From: CAZABG01 sp964460985
Lineage (GTDB): Bacteria; Chlamydiota; Chlamydiia; Chlamydiales; Parachlamydiaceae
NCBI GenBank assembly: GCA_964460985.1
Contig: CAYWQX010000030.1
Span: forward strand, 1-27,050
Direction: 5' to 3'
DNA length: 27,050 bases
How positions within the stretch are numbered: position 1 is the first letter of the stretch; the number at the start of each line of letters is the position of its first letter. The translations under genes and the position numbers were made by a program. Below, one piece after another: positions 15,984 to 23,392 of the stretch. Below the pieces are notes generated by a model. The model saw only the letters and a program-made list of their open reading frames with translations, had not been told where the DNA came from and did no database searches.

Positions 15984-16985
15984 TTATTTCTTTGGTGTAA
16001 CTAATAAGATATGTTTCTCTCCAAAAACCGTTTCGCCTTCCGCTAAAATATGTCCTTTCGCATTAACAGACACAATTCTCAACGCTTTTGTCCAGTTCGT
16101 AGTTGTATCCTTCATTAAAGCCTGGGTAATTTGTTCGGTGGTAAGATAGAGGTTATTAAAGGTATATACGGCGGTATCATTGTAAAAGTACGGACCGCTT
16201 ACGGCTTTAACATCCTTCGGCATTGTTCTCACTTGACCTGAACTAGAAATAAGGTATCCGTCGCTGATATACACATCGTCTAGATCATTGATAAGAGTTG
16301 CATTACTAGTGACCATTTTTTGAAAAAAGGTGTTATGCAAATCAACAACTTTATTGTTAACCCATTTTACAGCAAATACTCTTTTGTGAATTTCATTCTT
16401 CTCTACTAAAGAAACTTTGGAGGTGCCCACAACGGTGCCAGCATTATTCATATCCAGTCCATAAGACTCTTCCGACTCAATGCCTAGGTCTCCGACAAGA
16501 CCGGGTAATTTTTTTTCTGAATTATGTTGCCATATGGTTGGAAACATGTAATTTTTACCGCGAATAGTGTTGTTCGTATATCTAAGAAGTATTTTCCCGT
16601 CTTTTTTAATGGTAACAATATCACTAGTTGAGAGAGAGGCTAATCTTGTAAATCCGCTATTCTTATCCCACACGTAAACTATAGTGCTATAAATCGCATA
16701 TGCTTTATTATCGTCGGTTAAGAATTTCCAGTTCAGGACATTGTTTGAGTCATCTTTTGCCGGCAAAAGATAATACGATCCGTTTTCGTCTCTTACGAAA
16801 TATTGTTTACCGTTAGAAGAGCCATCTACATTATACCAGCCTAAAATCATACCCTGAGTATTGATAGCAATGGGCCCACTCTCTTTAGTTTCAAGCGTGC
16901 CAACATCCGAATAATCGAAAATCTCAAAAGCACTTAAAGAGAGAGTTGCAAAGAGCTGTAATATCAATAAAAGTTTATTTTTCAC
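15984..16985 (-). CDS. Secreted protein with HAF-like repeats
   Basis: This 333-residue protein has a signal peptide (MKNKLLLILQLFATLSLSAF). It starts with GTG at 16985, supported by an AGGA five to six bases upstream. Motifs of the pattern x-N-x-x-G-x-(I/V)-x-G recur: AINTQGMILGWYN, LDMNNAGTVVGTS and SVNAKGHILAEG. These match the so-called HAF or extracellular-repeat proteins, predicted beta-propellers. KWVNNKVVDLH and IWQHNSEKKLPGL also fit that pattern (phrases of the type W-x-x-G-x-x-x-x-L). Function is unknown; an exported surface or periplasmic role is inferred. It lies between two membrane-linked genes on the same strand. Confidence 0.7.
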   Translation of the reverse strand: MKNKLLLILQLFATLSLSAFEIFDYSDVGTLETKESGPIAINTQGMILGWYNVDGSSNGKQYFVRDENGSYYLLPAKDDSNNVLNWKFLTDDNKAYAIYSTIVYVWDKNSGFTRLASLSTSDIVTIKKDGKILLRYTNNTIRGKNYMFPTIWQHNSEKKLPGLVGDLGIESEESYGLDMNNAGTVVGTSKVSLVEKNEIHKRVFAVKWVNNKVVDLHNTFFQKMVTSNATLINDLDDVYISDGYLISSSGQVRTMPKDVKAVSGPYFYNDTAVYTFNNLYLTTEQITQALMKDTTTNWTKALRIVSVNAKGHILAEGETVFGEKHILLVTPKK

Positions 16986-17082
16986 AAATTTCCTATAAAA
17001 ATTTAAAGAATTTTAAATCATGAAAAATATAAAAACTATCTAAAGTAATTTATTTATTATTATAAATTCATTTAATTCGAGT

Positions 17083-17580
17083 TCATTTACTTGCTATCAA
17101 ATAGATAAAAAATAATAGAACGGCAAAACAAGAGCCGATCGTTTCATAGACGATTATTTTTCGACTGTCCCATCCTTTTATAAGAATAAGGCATGCGCTT
17201 AAAATACCTCCGATAAGCGAGGTAAAAAAAGGCAATATAATGATCGACAACCACATCAAAGAGCGCTCGCCTCTTGGATCCATATAATCGTTTAAAGAGG
17301 TTGCAATAGTTATATATAGTAGAAGTGTAAATAAGATGTTTGCAGGAAGAAAAGTGTTAACAACATAAGTATCTTGATTTGTATTTTTAAAGACGCTTTT
17401 TAGAAAAAGAGAGCTAAAATACGAAAAAATCGAAAAACACCCCCAAGCATATACTAAAGAAAAGAAAAGGACAATCATCCCATCAAGAGGCTTTTTTAAA
17501 AATAATAGTGTGTAGAGCGCTCCGATAAAAAAAGCCAGTATAAGATAAAGGATTCTAAAATAAGTAAAATAAGCCTTCAT
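17083..17580 (-). CDS. Polytopic membrane protein of unknown function
   Basis: This 165-residue protein has about five hydrophobic segments: YLILAFFIGALYTLLFL, MIVLFFSLVYAWGCFSIF, ILFTLLLYITIATSL, WLSIIILPFFTSLIGGILSA and IGSCFAVLLFFIYLI. Short charged loops (KKPLDG, KSVFKNTNQD, MDPRGERS, KGWDSRK) separate them. I recognise no family motif. The start at 17580 lacks a strong ribosome binding site. It is 97 bp upstream of the HAF-like gene on the same strand and may share its transcript. Confidence 0.65.
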   Translation of the reverse strand: MKAYFTYFRILYLILAFFIGALYTLLFLKKPLDGMIVLFFSLVYAWGCFSIFSYFSSLFLKSVFKNTNQDTYVVNTFLPANILFTLLLYITIATSLNDYMDPRGERSLMWLSIIILPFFTSLIGGILSACLILIKGWDSRKIIVYETIGSCFAVLLFFIYLIASK

Positions 17581-18089
17581 ACGTTAATGCTATAATCGGC
17601 ATCTTTTATTTACAAGAATTGGCTATTGGGTATTTAGATGGGCTTTTAAAAGCACGTGCAGGGAAGTCCAAGGTTCGGCAGGCATCGAATATTTGCATCT
17701 TCATTTATCAAATATTTTTAAGTGCAAAAATAAATTTGATTTGTTCTCACAAATGTTTTTAAGAGATGGGGCAAACTGGACTTGAACCAGGTACCGACGG
17801 GTTATGAGTCCGTGCAAACCCCACAAGGTATGACTTTTTCACATGCGCTTAGATTATATGTAACCTATGTGAGTGTCGTTCTATAAATCACAATCATTAG
17901 CAACATCTAACAGCTCAGAGAATAGCACTTAAAGCTAATTTTATCCGTCGCTTTCATGCGCCCTTTATGGTCTTTTTTGGTAGATAAGTGCTCCATAGCT
18001 GGTCCAGATTTCAGCAAATGCATTGATCCTTCCAAAAGTTTGGGCTATCATGCTCCTTAACGTCTCTAACCTTGATCACACCTCTAATT
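17581..18089. other. Gene-poor stretch with a tRNA-like fragment and a possible gene remnant
   Basis: About 500 bp without an intact gene. It holds the left tRNA-like fragment (17767-17812). On the minus strand at 17965-18051 there is a 28-codon open stretch (MIAQTFGRINAFAEIWTSYG followed by ALIYQKRP) that reads like the tail of a protein and could be the remnant of an integration or transfer gene. I see nothing else. Confidence 0.4.
17767..17812 (-). repeat. Left direct repeat: 3' half of a CAU-anticodon tRNA-like sequence (candidate att site)
   Basis: Read on the minus strand this gives anticodon-arm ACGGACTCATAACCCGT (CAU anticodon, one A-C mismatch at the top of the stem). A T-arm CCTGGTTCAAGTCCAGT with a 4-bp stem and an acceptor-like TTTGCCCCA follow. 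The D-arm and a matching 5' acceptor strand are missing, so it is not a working tRNA. It matches 40 of 46 bases of 26189-26234 in the same orientation, with 18 identical bases in a row at the anticodon end. Confidence 0.7.
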
Positions 18090-18584
18090 ATGCTTATGAA
18101 TTTTGCTTTTGTACCATTAATTGCTTTAGCATTTCTTACTCCTACACCTATGAGCGCGCTTAGTATGGATAAAGAAGCAATTCGCTATTCTACAAGCTAC
18201 GTCTATCCAGTAGATGATAACCGCACTACCCCATTACCTTACGTTGCTTTACGAGGCAAATTAATTCGCTATACGTTCCCTGGGGTCCCCAACTATGAAA
18301 GCATTGAAAATGGTGATTACCCTGAAACACGATGGGTATTAGAGATATCTCAAACAGAAGTGAAACGGTTAATTGACTCCAATTATCTTACAAAAGATCT
18401 ATATCACCCTGATGAAGAGGGATGGGTTCAAATTATCCCTACTCAGAATGAAGAGAGTCCCCAAGAATTCTTGAACAAGCAAGTTGTTGTCCAAGGTTAT
18501 CTAGGAACATTAATTTCGCACATTCACACTCCAGCAACACTAGAAGCTAAGGAAATTTATGAAGACACGCAAAAAATGGATTAA
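18090..18584 (+). CDS. Periplasmic DUF4431-like protein (candidate immunity protein)
   Basis: This is an exported protein of about 164 residues. The frame opens with a TTG at 18072, but ATG at 18090 (or 18096) gives a clean signal peptide (MLMNFAFVPLIALAFLTPTP, then MSALS). The mature part contains LRGKLIRYTFPGVPNYESIE, NGDYPETRWVLEIS and VVVQGYLGTLISHIHTP. This is the core pattern of DUF4431 (GxL-x-FPGxPNYESIxxGDxPETxWxL), a family of small secreted proteins of unknown function; I assign it from memory of the pattern. It overlaps the next gene by 26 bp. An exported small protein in front of a lysozyme-motif-like protein suggests protection against that partner, an inference only. Confidence 0.65.
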   Translation: MLMNFAFVPLIALAFLTPTPMSALSMDKEAIRYSTSYVYPVDDNRTTPLPYVALRGKLIRYTFPGVPNYESIENGDYPETRWVLEISQTEVKRLIDSNYLTKDLYHPDEEGWVQIIPTQNEESPQEFLNKQVVVQGYLGTLISHIHTPATLEAKEIYEDTQKMD

Positions 18585-19317
18585 AGCTGAAGAAGGCTCG
18601 GAGAATTCCGTTATTTACTACGATGAAGACGGTAATAAATTGACTCGTTTTTGGAAAGCCTATCCTGAGCAGCCTGTCAACGAAGCAAGTACGCGTTCCT
18701 GGAGAAATAACAACCCGGGGAATCATGCCATGGGTGATTTTTCAAGGGGCAAAGGGGCTATTGGCTCAGCTGGAAAAATACCGAATAAAAAAAAATTGGA
18801 TCTTAAATTTGCTGTATACCCTGACTTTGAAACGGGTCGAAAAGCCCAAGCAGCACGGTTAAAAGAAGGTACAATGTACATTGATTCTACGCTCAACGAG
18901 TTTGTGAGAAAATATACAGGGGTGGCGAAAGGAGAACCTGATACTGAAGAGGTAATCAACTATAGAAAGGCAATCAAATTTTTCACGAAGTTCGATATGG
19001 ATCGTACGATTCGCTCACTGAATGATGAAGAATTTGAAAAACTATTGGATGCAATGAAAAAGCATGAGGGATGGAGAGAGGGACGTGAAGAATTTACAGA
19101 AATTAAACAGGTGCAGGGCGTACGCATGAGCAAACGAAACGTCATCTTCGAGTTTTTAGTTGGTAATTCGAATGGCAGTTTATGGATCACCAAAAAGGAG
19201 GCCATAGCTTTAGCCGAAAAAGGATTGCTTTATGCTATTGTTGTCCACACTAAGGGAGAGCCTTATTTACGACCTAAAATTCACCGCACATCATTTAAAG
19301 ACATGGTTGTTGTCTAA
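18559..19317 (+). CDS. RNNNPGN-motif protein with C-terminal DUF3892-like domain (candidate effector)
   Basis: This 252-residue protein has no signal peptide. Residues 46-57 carry SWRNNNPGNHAM, a motif recurring in phage structural or lysis-related and secreted proteins. YPDFETGRKAQAARLKE and LNEFVRKYTGVAKGEPDTEE follow it as in those proteins. The region resembles lysozyme-like or goose-type hydrolase relatives. From about residue 195 the sequence IFEFLVGNSNGSLWITKKEA, then YAIVVHTKGEPYLRPK, resembles DUF3892. AAGGA lies five bases before the ATG at 18559. The overlap with the exported upstream protein suggests coupled synthesis. Alternatives are a phage-derived structural protein or a cytosolic stress protein; no catalytic residue can be proved. 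Confidence 0.65.
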   Translation: MKTRKKWIKAEEGSENSVIYYDEDGNKLTRFWKAYPEQPVNEASTRSWRNNNPGNHAMGDFSRGKGAIGSAGKIPNKKKLDLKFAVYPDFETGRKAQAARLKEGTMYIDSTLNEFVRKYTGVAKGEPDTEEVINYRKAIKFFTKFDMDRTIRSLNDEEFEKLLDAMKKHEGWREGREEFTEIKQVQGVRMSKRNVIFEFLVGNSNGSLWITKKEAIALAEKGLLYAIVVHTKGEPYLRPKIHRTSFKDMVVV

Positions 19318-19360
19318 TCTGGAGAGAATTTGATTGATCTCTTTAATCACGTTTTGGATA

Positions 19361-20491
19361 CTAACCGAGAGCTTTAATGTCTGTTGGTAATGACTTTATC
19401 AACCACAAGATAAGATCATCATCCAGTGGATAGGATTGCCCTGGAGTAGTTGATTCTCCCTTGTAGGTAATACCGTTGCCCTCAGGTGAGTAACCCAACT
19501 CAAAATATAGTTTCTGTGCAGGACCGTAATCTTTGTATAGCTCGACTCCAATTCCTATTTGCTGATATCCTTCTTGGCTGGCAAGCTTTTCAAGCCACTT
19601 GATCAAGGATGTTCCCAAGCCTTTTTTTCTATGATTTTCATCGATCCAAATTGCGTTGATCTCTGGAATACTCTTCTGTGCAAAAAAAGGGCACTCCGGT
19701 TTTCTCAGCAAGCTACCATAGCCCAGGATTTCATGATTTTCCTCAATCACAGCCACAGTTCGAATCCCATTTTGTTGTTCATGGTAATATAAATCCCAAA
19801 GAACTTCAGTTTTTTCTGGAGTAGACCAAGGGAAAGAATATCGAGCGACTATTTTGGGAATATCCGCTTTAGTGAGAGGACGTATCAGAGTTCTTTTCGC
19901 ACGAGTTTCAGAGATTTTGACTAGCGACTCTATTTTTTTTACATTGTCAGAGATAGAGGCGTGATGCGTATCAATTACTAGATCATAACTGGCATCCGCA
20001 TGTACTTTATGATATTGGGCTCGGGCCGACCCTGCCATTCTATTCCCACGCTCTTTTTCTCTCTGTTCTAAGACATCAAGGGGAGCATTAACCCCTATCC
20101 ATAAAACGTGAAAATCCTTTAAAAGGTTCTTCCACTCATCAATCTGCTGTTTGCCAAAAGACACATCATCGATAATGATAGAGTGCCCTTTTTGGGCCAA
20201 CAAAAGGACGATTTCCTGAAACGTTTTTGCTATTTGCTTGGCATAGGGTCCCGTTTGGAGTTCGTGAATAATTTTTCCTGAGGAGTCTTTGCCTTTCTTC
20301 CAACTAAATCCAAGTGAGGCCTCACCCCCTGTCCAATCATTCACTTTTTCGGGCATCCAACTAATGATTTTATCAATCCCTACAAGCAAAAACAGCGTTT
20401 CAAAGGAATGTTGCAATGCTTTCGCAAGAGTTGTTTTTCCACTGCTGGATGGTCCGTTTAAATAAATAATTTGTGAAGATTTATTTTCCAC
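19361..20491 (-). CDS. Fusion of chloramphenicol phosphotransferase-like kinase and GNAT acetyltransferase
   Basis: This is a 376-residue two-domain protein. Residues 1-190 match chloramphenicol 3-O-phosphotransferase (CPT). The P-loop is NGPSSSGKT (12-20), with Asp40 in VGIDKII at the place of the CPT catalytic Asp. SIIIDDVSFG, VLWIGVNAP, KERGNRMAGSA and KVHADASYDLVIDT also match. Residues 198-376 form a GNAT domain: IRPLTKADIPKIVARYS, HEILGYGSLLRKPE, AIWIDENHRKKGLGTSLIKW and KLYFELGYSPEGNGITYKG. The start is a GTG at 20491 inside the end of the upstream fusion gene (11-bp overlap). The kinase and acetyltransferase may act on the same small molecule; the substrate is unknown. I know of no standard enzyme with this domain order. 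Confidence 0.85.
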   Translation of the reverse strand: MENKSSQIIYLNGPSSSGKTTLAKALQHSFETLFLLVGIDKIISWMPEKVNDWTGGEASLGFSWKKGKDSSGKIIHELQTGPYAKQIAKTFQEIVLLLAQKGHSIIIDDVSFGKQQIDEWKNLLKDFHVLWIGVNAPLDVLEQREKERGNRMAGSARAQYHKVHADASYDLVIDTHHASISDNVKKIESLVKISETRAKRTLIRPLTKADIPKIVARYSFPWSTPEKTEVLWDLYYHEQQNGIRTVAVIEENHEILGYGSLLRKPECPFFAQKSIPEINAIWIDENHRKKGLGTSLIKWLEKLASQEGYQQIGIGVELYKDYGPAQKLYFELGYSPEGNGITYKGESTTPGQSYPLDDDLILWLIKSLPTDIKALG

Positions 20492-21554
20492 TTGCCCTTT
20501 TGATTAATGCATTAATTTTTTGAAACATAGGCTCTTTTATTTTACGGTACTCTTTTCCATCGTGATTGGCTCTATTGGAGGCATTTTGCTTGAGAGCTGC
20601 ATATTCTTCTACAGCTTCAGGATGAGTCCTGAGATAGTCCCTAAATCCAATTAGCTCATTCCATTCTTTACTAGAAGGGTAGGTTAAATGAATATGGTAT
20701 CGTCTGGTCCCTTCTTCTAAATCTGGCAAATAAGCGATAAAATAAAAACGCTCAGGAGTACTAAAAGCGGGTCTGTATTGGTATCCAAGTTTCCGGAGGA
20801 TATTAAGTGTATTTTCCATTTCTTCTTTAGGAACAGAAATCGCGATGTCAATGATTCCTTTCCCTCCTAGATTTGGAACTGCAGTGCTGCCTACATGCTC
20901 GATGGCTATTGTATTTGTAAGAAAGGGAGATATTCGCTCCTTCTCTTTTTGAAAAAGGTGGGGGAATGTGATGCTGTATGGCTTATATACGTATTTTTGC
21001 TGAGTGAGGCCAAACCAGTCATGTGAACTCATTCGGTAAAGGACATGCTTTCTTAAAGGATGTCCTTCGGCCAATTTAGGATGATCGAAATCGTCCTGTG
21101 TATTGTGATGCATCCCAATTTTTTCCATAACATGCCTAGAGCGCCTATTACTCACCGTGGTGAATGATACGATTTGATCTAGACGAAGAGTTTCAAATCC
21201 ATATTTTAGAGCAGCCTTTGCACCCTCCGTTGCATAACCTTTTCCCCAATAATCAAAAGCGAGCCTCCAGCCTATTTCAACAGCTGGAGTGAAATGCGCT
21301 TGAAAATAGATGTCTTCTAAGCCAATGAAACCAATGAATTCACCCGTTTCAATCAAGGAAACTGCCCAAAATCCCCATCCACACCTCGCAATACGATCGG
21401 AGGCACGTTTGACGTCACGGTCACTCTCTTCACGGCTCAGAAGGCCAGGAAAAAACTCCCTAACCCTAGGATCAGCATTTAAAGCGGCAAATTGGGCTAG
21501 ATCGGAATCTTGCCACTGGCGAAGGATTAGACGATTTGTTTTGATAGTAACCAT
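20481..21554 (-). CDS. Fusion of RimJ/RimL-type GNAT acetyltransferase and GrpB (UPF0157) domain
   Basis: This is a 357-residue two-domain protein. Residues 1-175 are a GNAT_3 domain (RLILRQWQDSDLAQFAALNA, GFIGLEDIYF, GWRLAFDYWGKGYATEGA, TVSNRRSRHVMEKIGM, VLYRMS). Residues 188-357 are a GrpB/UPF0157 nucleotidyltransferase-fold domain. The key pattern is AIEHVGSTAVPNLGGKGIID, with Asp-Ile-Ala after it; RFYFIAYLP, RRYHIHLTYP, WNELIGFRDYLRTHPE and the C-terminal YRKIKEPMF region follow. GrpB-like domains are found alone, or with acetyltransferase or CoaE kinase domains, in other bacteria. The gene is translationally coupled to the CPT-GNAT gene, so the pair joins three activity types: acetylation, phosphorylation and a possible nucleotidyl transfer. 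Confidence 0.87.
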   Translation of the reverse strand: MVTIKTNRLILRQWQDSDLAQFAALNADPRVREFFPGLLSREESDRDVKRASDRIARCGWGFWAVSLIETGEFIGFIGLEDIYFQAHFTPAVEIGWRLAFDYWGKGYATEGAKAALKYGFETLRLDQIVSFTTVSNRRSRHVMEKIGMHHNTQDDFDHPKLAEGHPLRKHVLYRMSSHDWFGLTQQKYVYKPYSITFPHLFQKEKERISPFLTNTIAIEHVGSTAVPNLGGKGIIDIAISVPKEEMENTLNILRKLGYQYRPAFSTPERFYFIAYLPDLEEGTRRYHIHLTYPSSKEWNELIGFRDYLRTHPEAVEEYAALKQNASNRANHDGKEYRKIKEPMFQKINALIKRASGK

Positions 21555-21601
21555 ACAATAAATTAGCCAGTATCAACACTGAGCCAAATTTGTGCCAAGC
21601 A

Positions 21602-21760
21602 TTACTTGGATTCTAACATCTTATGCATTAGCAGTACTAAAGCAAAGAGGAAAATGGGGACAATCCAGCAAAGGCGAGAGACTTTATTAGACATGAGCGT
21701 AAATAAAATTCTTGCTCCCTGCATGGCTAAGCGTGAAGGTTCGAAGAAGTTAGTATCCAC
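21602..21760 (-). CDS. Small membrane-protein ORF or C-terminal gene remnant
   Basis: This is a 52-codon minus-strand frame starting at GTG 21760, directly after an in-frame stop. Its second half is MSNKVSRLCWIVPIFLFALV followed by LLMHKMLESK, one clear transmembrane helix with a basic start. The N-terminal part (MDTNFFEPSRLAMQGARILF) also looks protein-like. There is no ribosome binding site at the GTG. It could be a small membrane protein or the tail of a lost gene. Confidence 0.35.
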   Translation of the reverse strand: MDTNFFEPSRLAMQGARILFTLMSNKVSRLCWIVPIFLFALVLLMHKMLESK

Positions 21761-21769
21761 GGGGTTTTA

Positions 21770-21928
21770 TTTGCTCTAAAACAACTTGCAGAAATACCTA
21801 TGGATAAATGGCCAGGAAAGGCTCGTATCATCACCGATCATCTTGAAATAGTAACGCCTGAAAGCGAATGGACACTTGCCAAAGTATTATCAATAAGTCA
21901 AGACGCTAAAACATCGGTTAGAACTTAG
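21770..21928 (+). pseudogene. Decayed fragment of a paralogue of the 718-residue protein
   Basis: The frame FALKQLAEIPMDKWPGKARI continues through ITDHLEIVTPESEWTLAKVL and ends SISQDAKTSVRT-stop. It matches residues of the 13012 gene (FTVNQLAKIPMDNWPGKAHI, ITDLLETVTPESKWAVAKVL, SMSQDTKTSAVG) nearly base for base over about 145 bp (13776-13920). There is no start, and sequence similarity ends abruptly on both sides. It is a truncated duplicate left by recombination, in the same orientation as its parent. Confidence 0.85.
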
Positions 21929-21950
21929 AATTTTTTTATACTCTTTGTTT

Positions 21951-22694
21951 TTAGAACGCGTTTTTTTGGTTGATGTCGCCGCCGAAGGCGTGTGAAGTCG
22001 CTTCGGGCTGAAAACAGGGGGCTAGAGTAAATCCGTTATAAAGGGCTCGTTCTAGTGTTGCGTAAAGTTTTCTTCCATCGTTAGGACTGATTAGGCCAAA
22101 AACAGCGCATGAAGGAAGAGCTAATAAGCCAAAAGGAGTTGCGAGAACTCTTAAGGCATCAAAACCGAGTTCTTTGGCACGTAAGCTGAAACTATATTTG
22201 GCTTCGCTTTCATGCAACATCCAAAAATGGGATAGGGAGAATATTTTTAAAATCCGGTAGGCCAAATTCGTGATTAATGTGAAAGGCTGAATAAACAAAG
22301 ATCCAAGAATAAGAAGAGCGCATTTGAACTGGACAATTTCTGTGGATTCATTGAAGTAGCGCCTCTTGGTAGATAAGTCCACTATAAATTTGGGCTCTTT
22401 TTTATCCCATTTTTCACCTTCGTAATCTAGTCTCCAAGAGTTGATAGGTTGGAAATCTTTTAAGCAAATACCGTCGATCTTTTTATGGGTTTTGCTAAAA
22501 TAATTCCTTCCTTGTTTAAGGTCCCACTTAGTTTCCCATCGATCGATTAAACCATAGTCTTTAAGCGTTACAACACGGTTATGAGGGTTGGGTTTGGGGG
22601 TAGGTTTTGATGAAGCACCCACTCGATTAAAGTCATGAATGGTATATATTTTTGCGCCCATACCTAAAATAATATCACATAATTTTTTAATCAT
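21951..22694 (-). CDS. Chlamydiales-type hydrophobic protein of unknown function
   Basis: This 247-residue protein has a polar N-terminal half (IYTIHDFNRVGASSKPTPKP, KFIVDLSTKRRYFN). Two hydrophobic regions follow, at about 122-152 (ALLILGSLFIQPFTLITNLA) and 180-205 (LRVLATPFGLLALPSCAVFG). The tail LYATLERALYNGFTLAPCFQ continues with PEATSHAFGGDINQKNAF. I associate this tail with a multi-copy family of environmental Chlamydiae; this is from memory, not a search. The bilobed hydrophobic layout would fit an inclusion-membrane protein, which is inference. The ATG at 22694 diverges from the Inc-like fragment at 22742. Confidence 0.72.
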   Translation of the reverse strand: MIKKLCDIILGMGAKIYTIHDFNRVGASSKPTPKPNPHNRVVTLKDYGLIDRWETKWDLKQGRNYFSKTHKKIDGICLKDFQPINSWRLDYEGEKWDKKEPKFIVDLSTKRRYFNESTEIVQFKCALLILGSLFIQPFTLITNLAYRILKIFSLSHFWMLHESEAKYSFSLRAKELGFDALRVLATPFGLLALPSCAVFGLISPNDGRKLYATLERALYNGFTLAPCFQPEATSHAFGGDINQKNAF

Positions 22695-22741
22695 TCATTT
22701 AATTAATGAAATCTTAACAAATTACATCAATAATATTTGCT

Positions 22742-22909
22742 ATGGACAATATTAAATTGATCGCTAAAGTAGATATGGTTTGCGACTGCATACCCGTTGT
22801 AAGCACACTTACTAACGCAGCTATCTTACTTCATAAACTGGCTATAAAGGTCAACCTCGTAGCCAATCCCGTCTCTCCCAGTTGTGTGCGTTTTCTGAGC
22901 ATGCTTTAA
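22742..22909 (+). pseudogene. Short Inc-like N-terminal fragment
   Basis: This 55-codon ORF translates as MDNIKLIAKVDMVCDCIPVV, then STLTNAAILLHKLAIKVNL and a short tail. The pattern Cys-x-x-x-IPVVSTxTN followed by a hydrophobic stretch and Lys resembles the start of multi-copy hypothetical membrane proteins in environmental Chlamydiae. Those are longer, so this is probably a truncated copy. The coding signal passes into another frame near 22860, where the next small ORF begins, suggesting a frameshift or fusion of remnants. No ribosome binding site is obvious. Confidence 0.45.
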
Positions 22910-23097
22910 ATGAACTCAAAAACCTAGCAAAACAGCATCCAAAATGGTTTAAAACTTTTCAGAAAAATCTAGGGGACTGGTTAGAAAACGTCACACCGAA
23001 CGATTGGACGAAATTAGAAGCTCAGGACCCCTCTGGTAGGCTTCGCAAACTTAATTTCGCACAAATCATACAACCTTTTATTTCAAGCCTGATTTAG
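22882..23097 (+). CDS. Small hypothetical protein or gene remnant
   Basis: This is a 71-codon frame with a TTG as first possible start, overlapping the Inc-like fragment. The translation is convincingly protein-like: EHALNELKNLAKQHPKWFKT, then FQKNLGDWLENVTPNDWTKL and EAQDPSGRLRKLNF. It is helical, with regularly spaced Trp and Leu. There is no family I recognise. The frame is open upstream only to about 22845 with no ATG, so it is likely the C-terminal part of a broken gene. Confidence 0.4.
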   Translation: MCAFSEHALNELKNLAKQHPKWFKTFQKNLGDWLENVTPNDWTKLEAQDPSGRLRKLNFAQIIQPFISSLI

Positions 23098-23392
23098 ACT
23101 ATCTGTAACAGCGGCACCCAAAAATATTATTTGGGTACTTCGGTTACATTTGAGAGATTGAATTCTGCATTCTTCATGATGTTGGTGAATTTCAGGAAAT
23201 AAAAATTTAGAGCTTGATGATTTCATTTTCATGAGGTACTCTCTTTTCAGGAATTGAATGCCTCGGTTGTGAGCGACCGAAAAGACGATAATTATCATAT
23301 AACCAGCTTGTGTTGACCTTTATTAACCGCTGGCTTGGTTGTGTTTAAACGCCACGACAACTACTCAAGACCAGCAGTTTAAAAGAGGTTCC
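23098..23392. other. Non-coding stretch with one hairpin
   Basis: About 295 bp between the small remnant and the 206-residue protein. The only structure I see is the two-step hairpin at 23105-23147. A minus-strand open frame here (23083-23298) has no ribosome binding site and poor composition and is not taken as a gene. Confidence 0.4.
23105..23147. repeat. Two-step inverted repeat
   Basis: GTAAC (23105-23109) pairs with GTTAC (23143-23147). After a symmetric 6x6 internal loop, ACCCAAA (23116-23122) pairs with TTTGGGT (23130-23136) around a 7-base loop. No U tract follows on either strand, so it is not a classical terminator. It begins 8 bp after a stop codon. Confidence 0.5.

Noticed and set aside
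17767..17812. Functional tRNA-Met or tRNA-Ile (CAU)
   Set aside because: The 5' acceptor strand and D-arm are missing and the anticodon stem has an A-C mismatch, so it is listed as a repeat.
23083..23298. 71-codon minus-strand gene
   Set aside because: No ribosome binding site, no domain-like composition, and it overlaps the hairpin and the 3' end of a better plus-strand frame.
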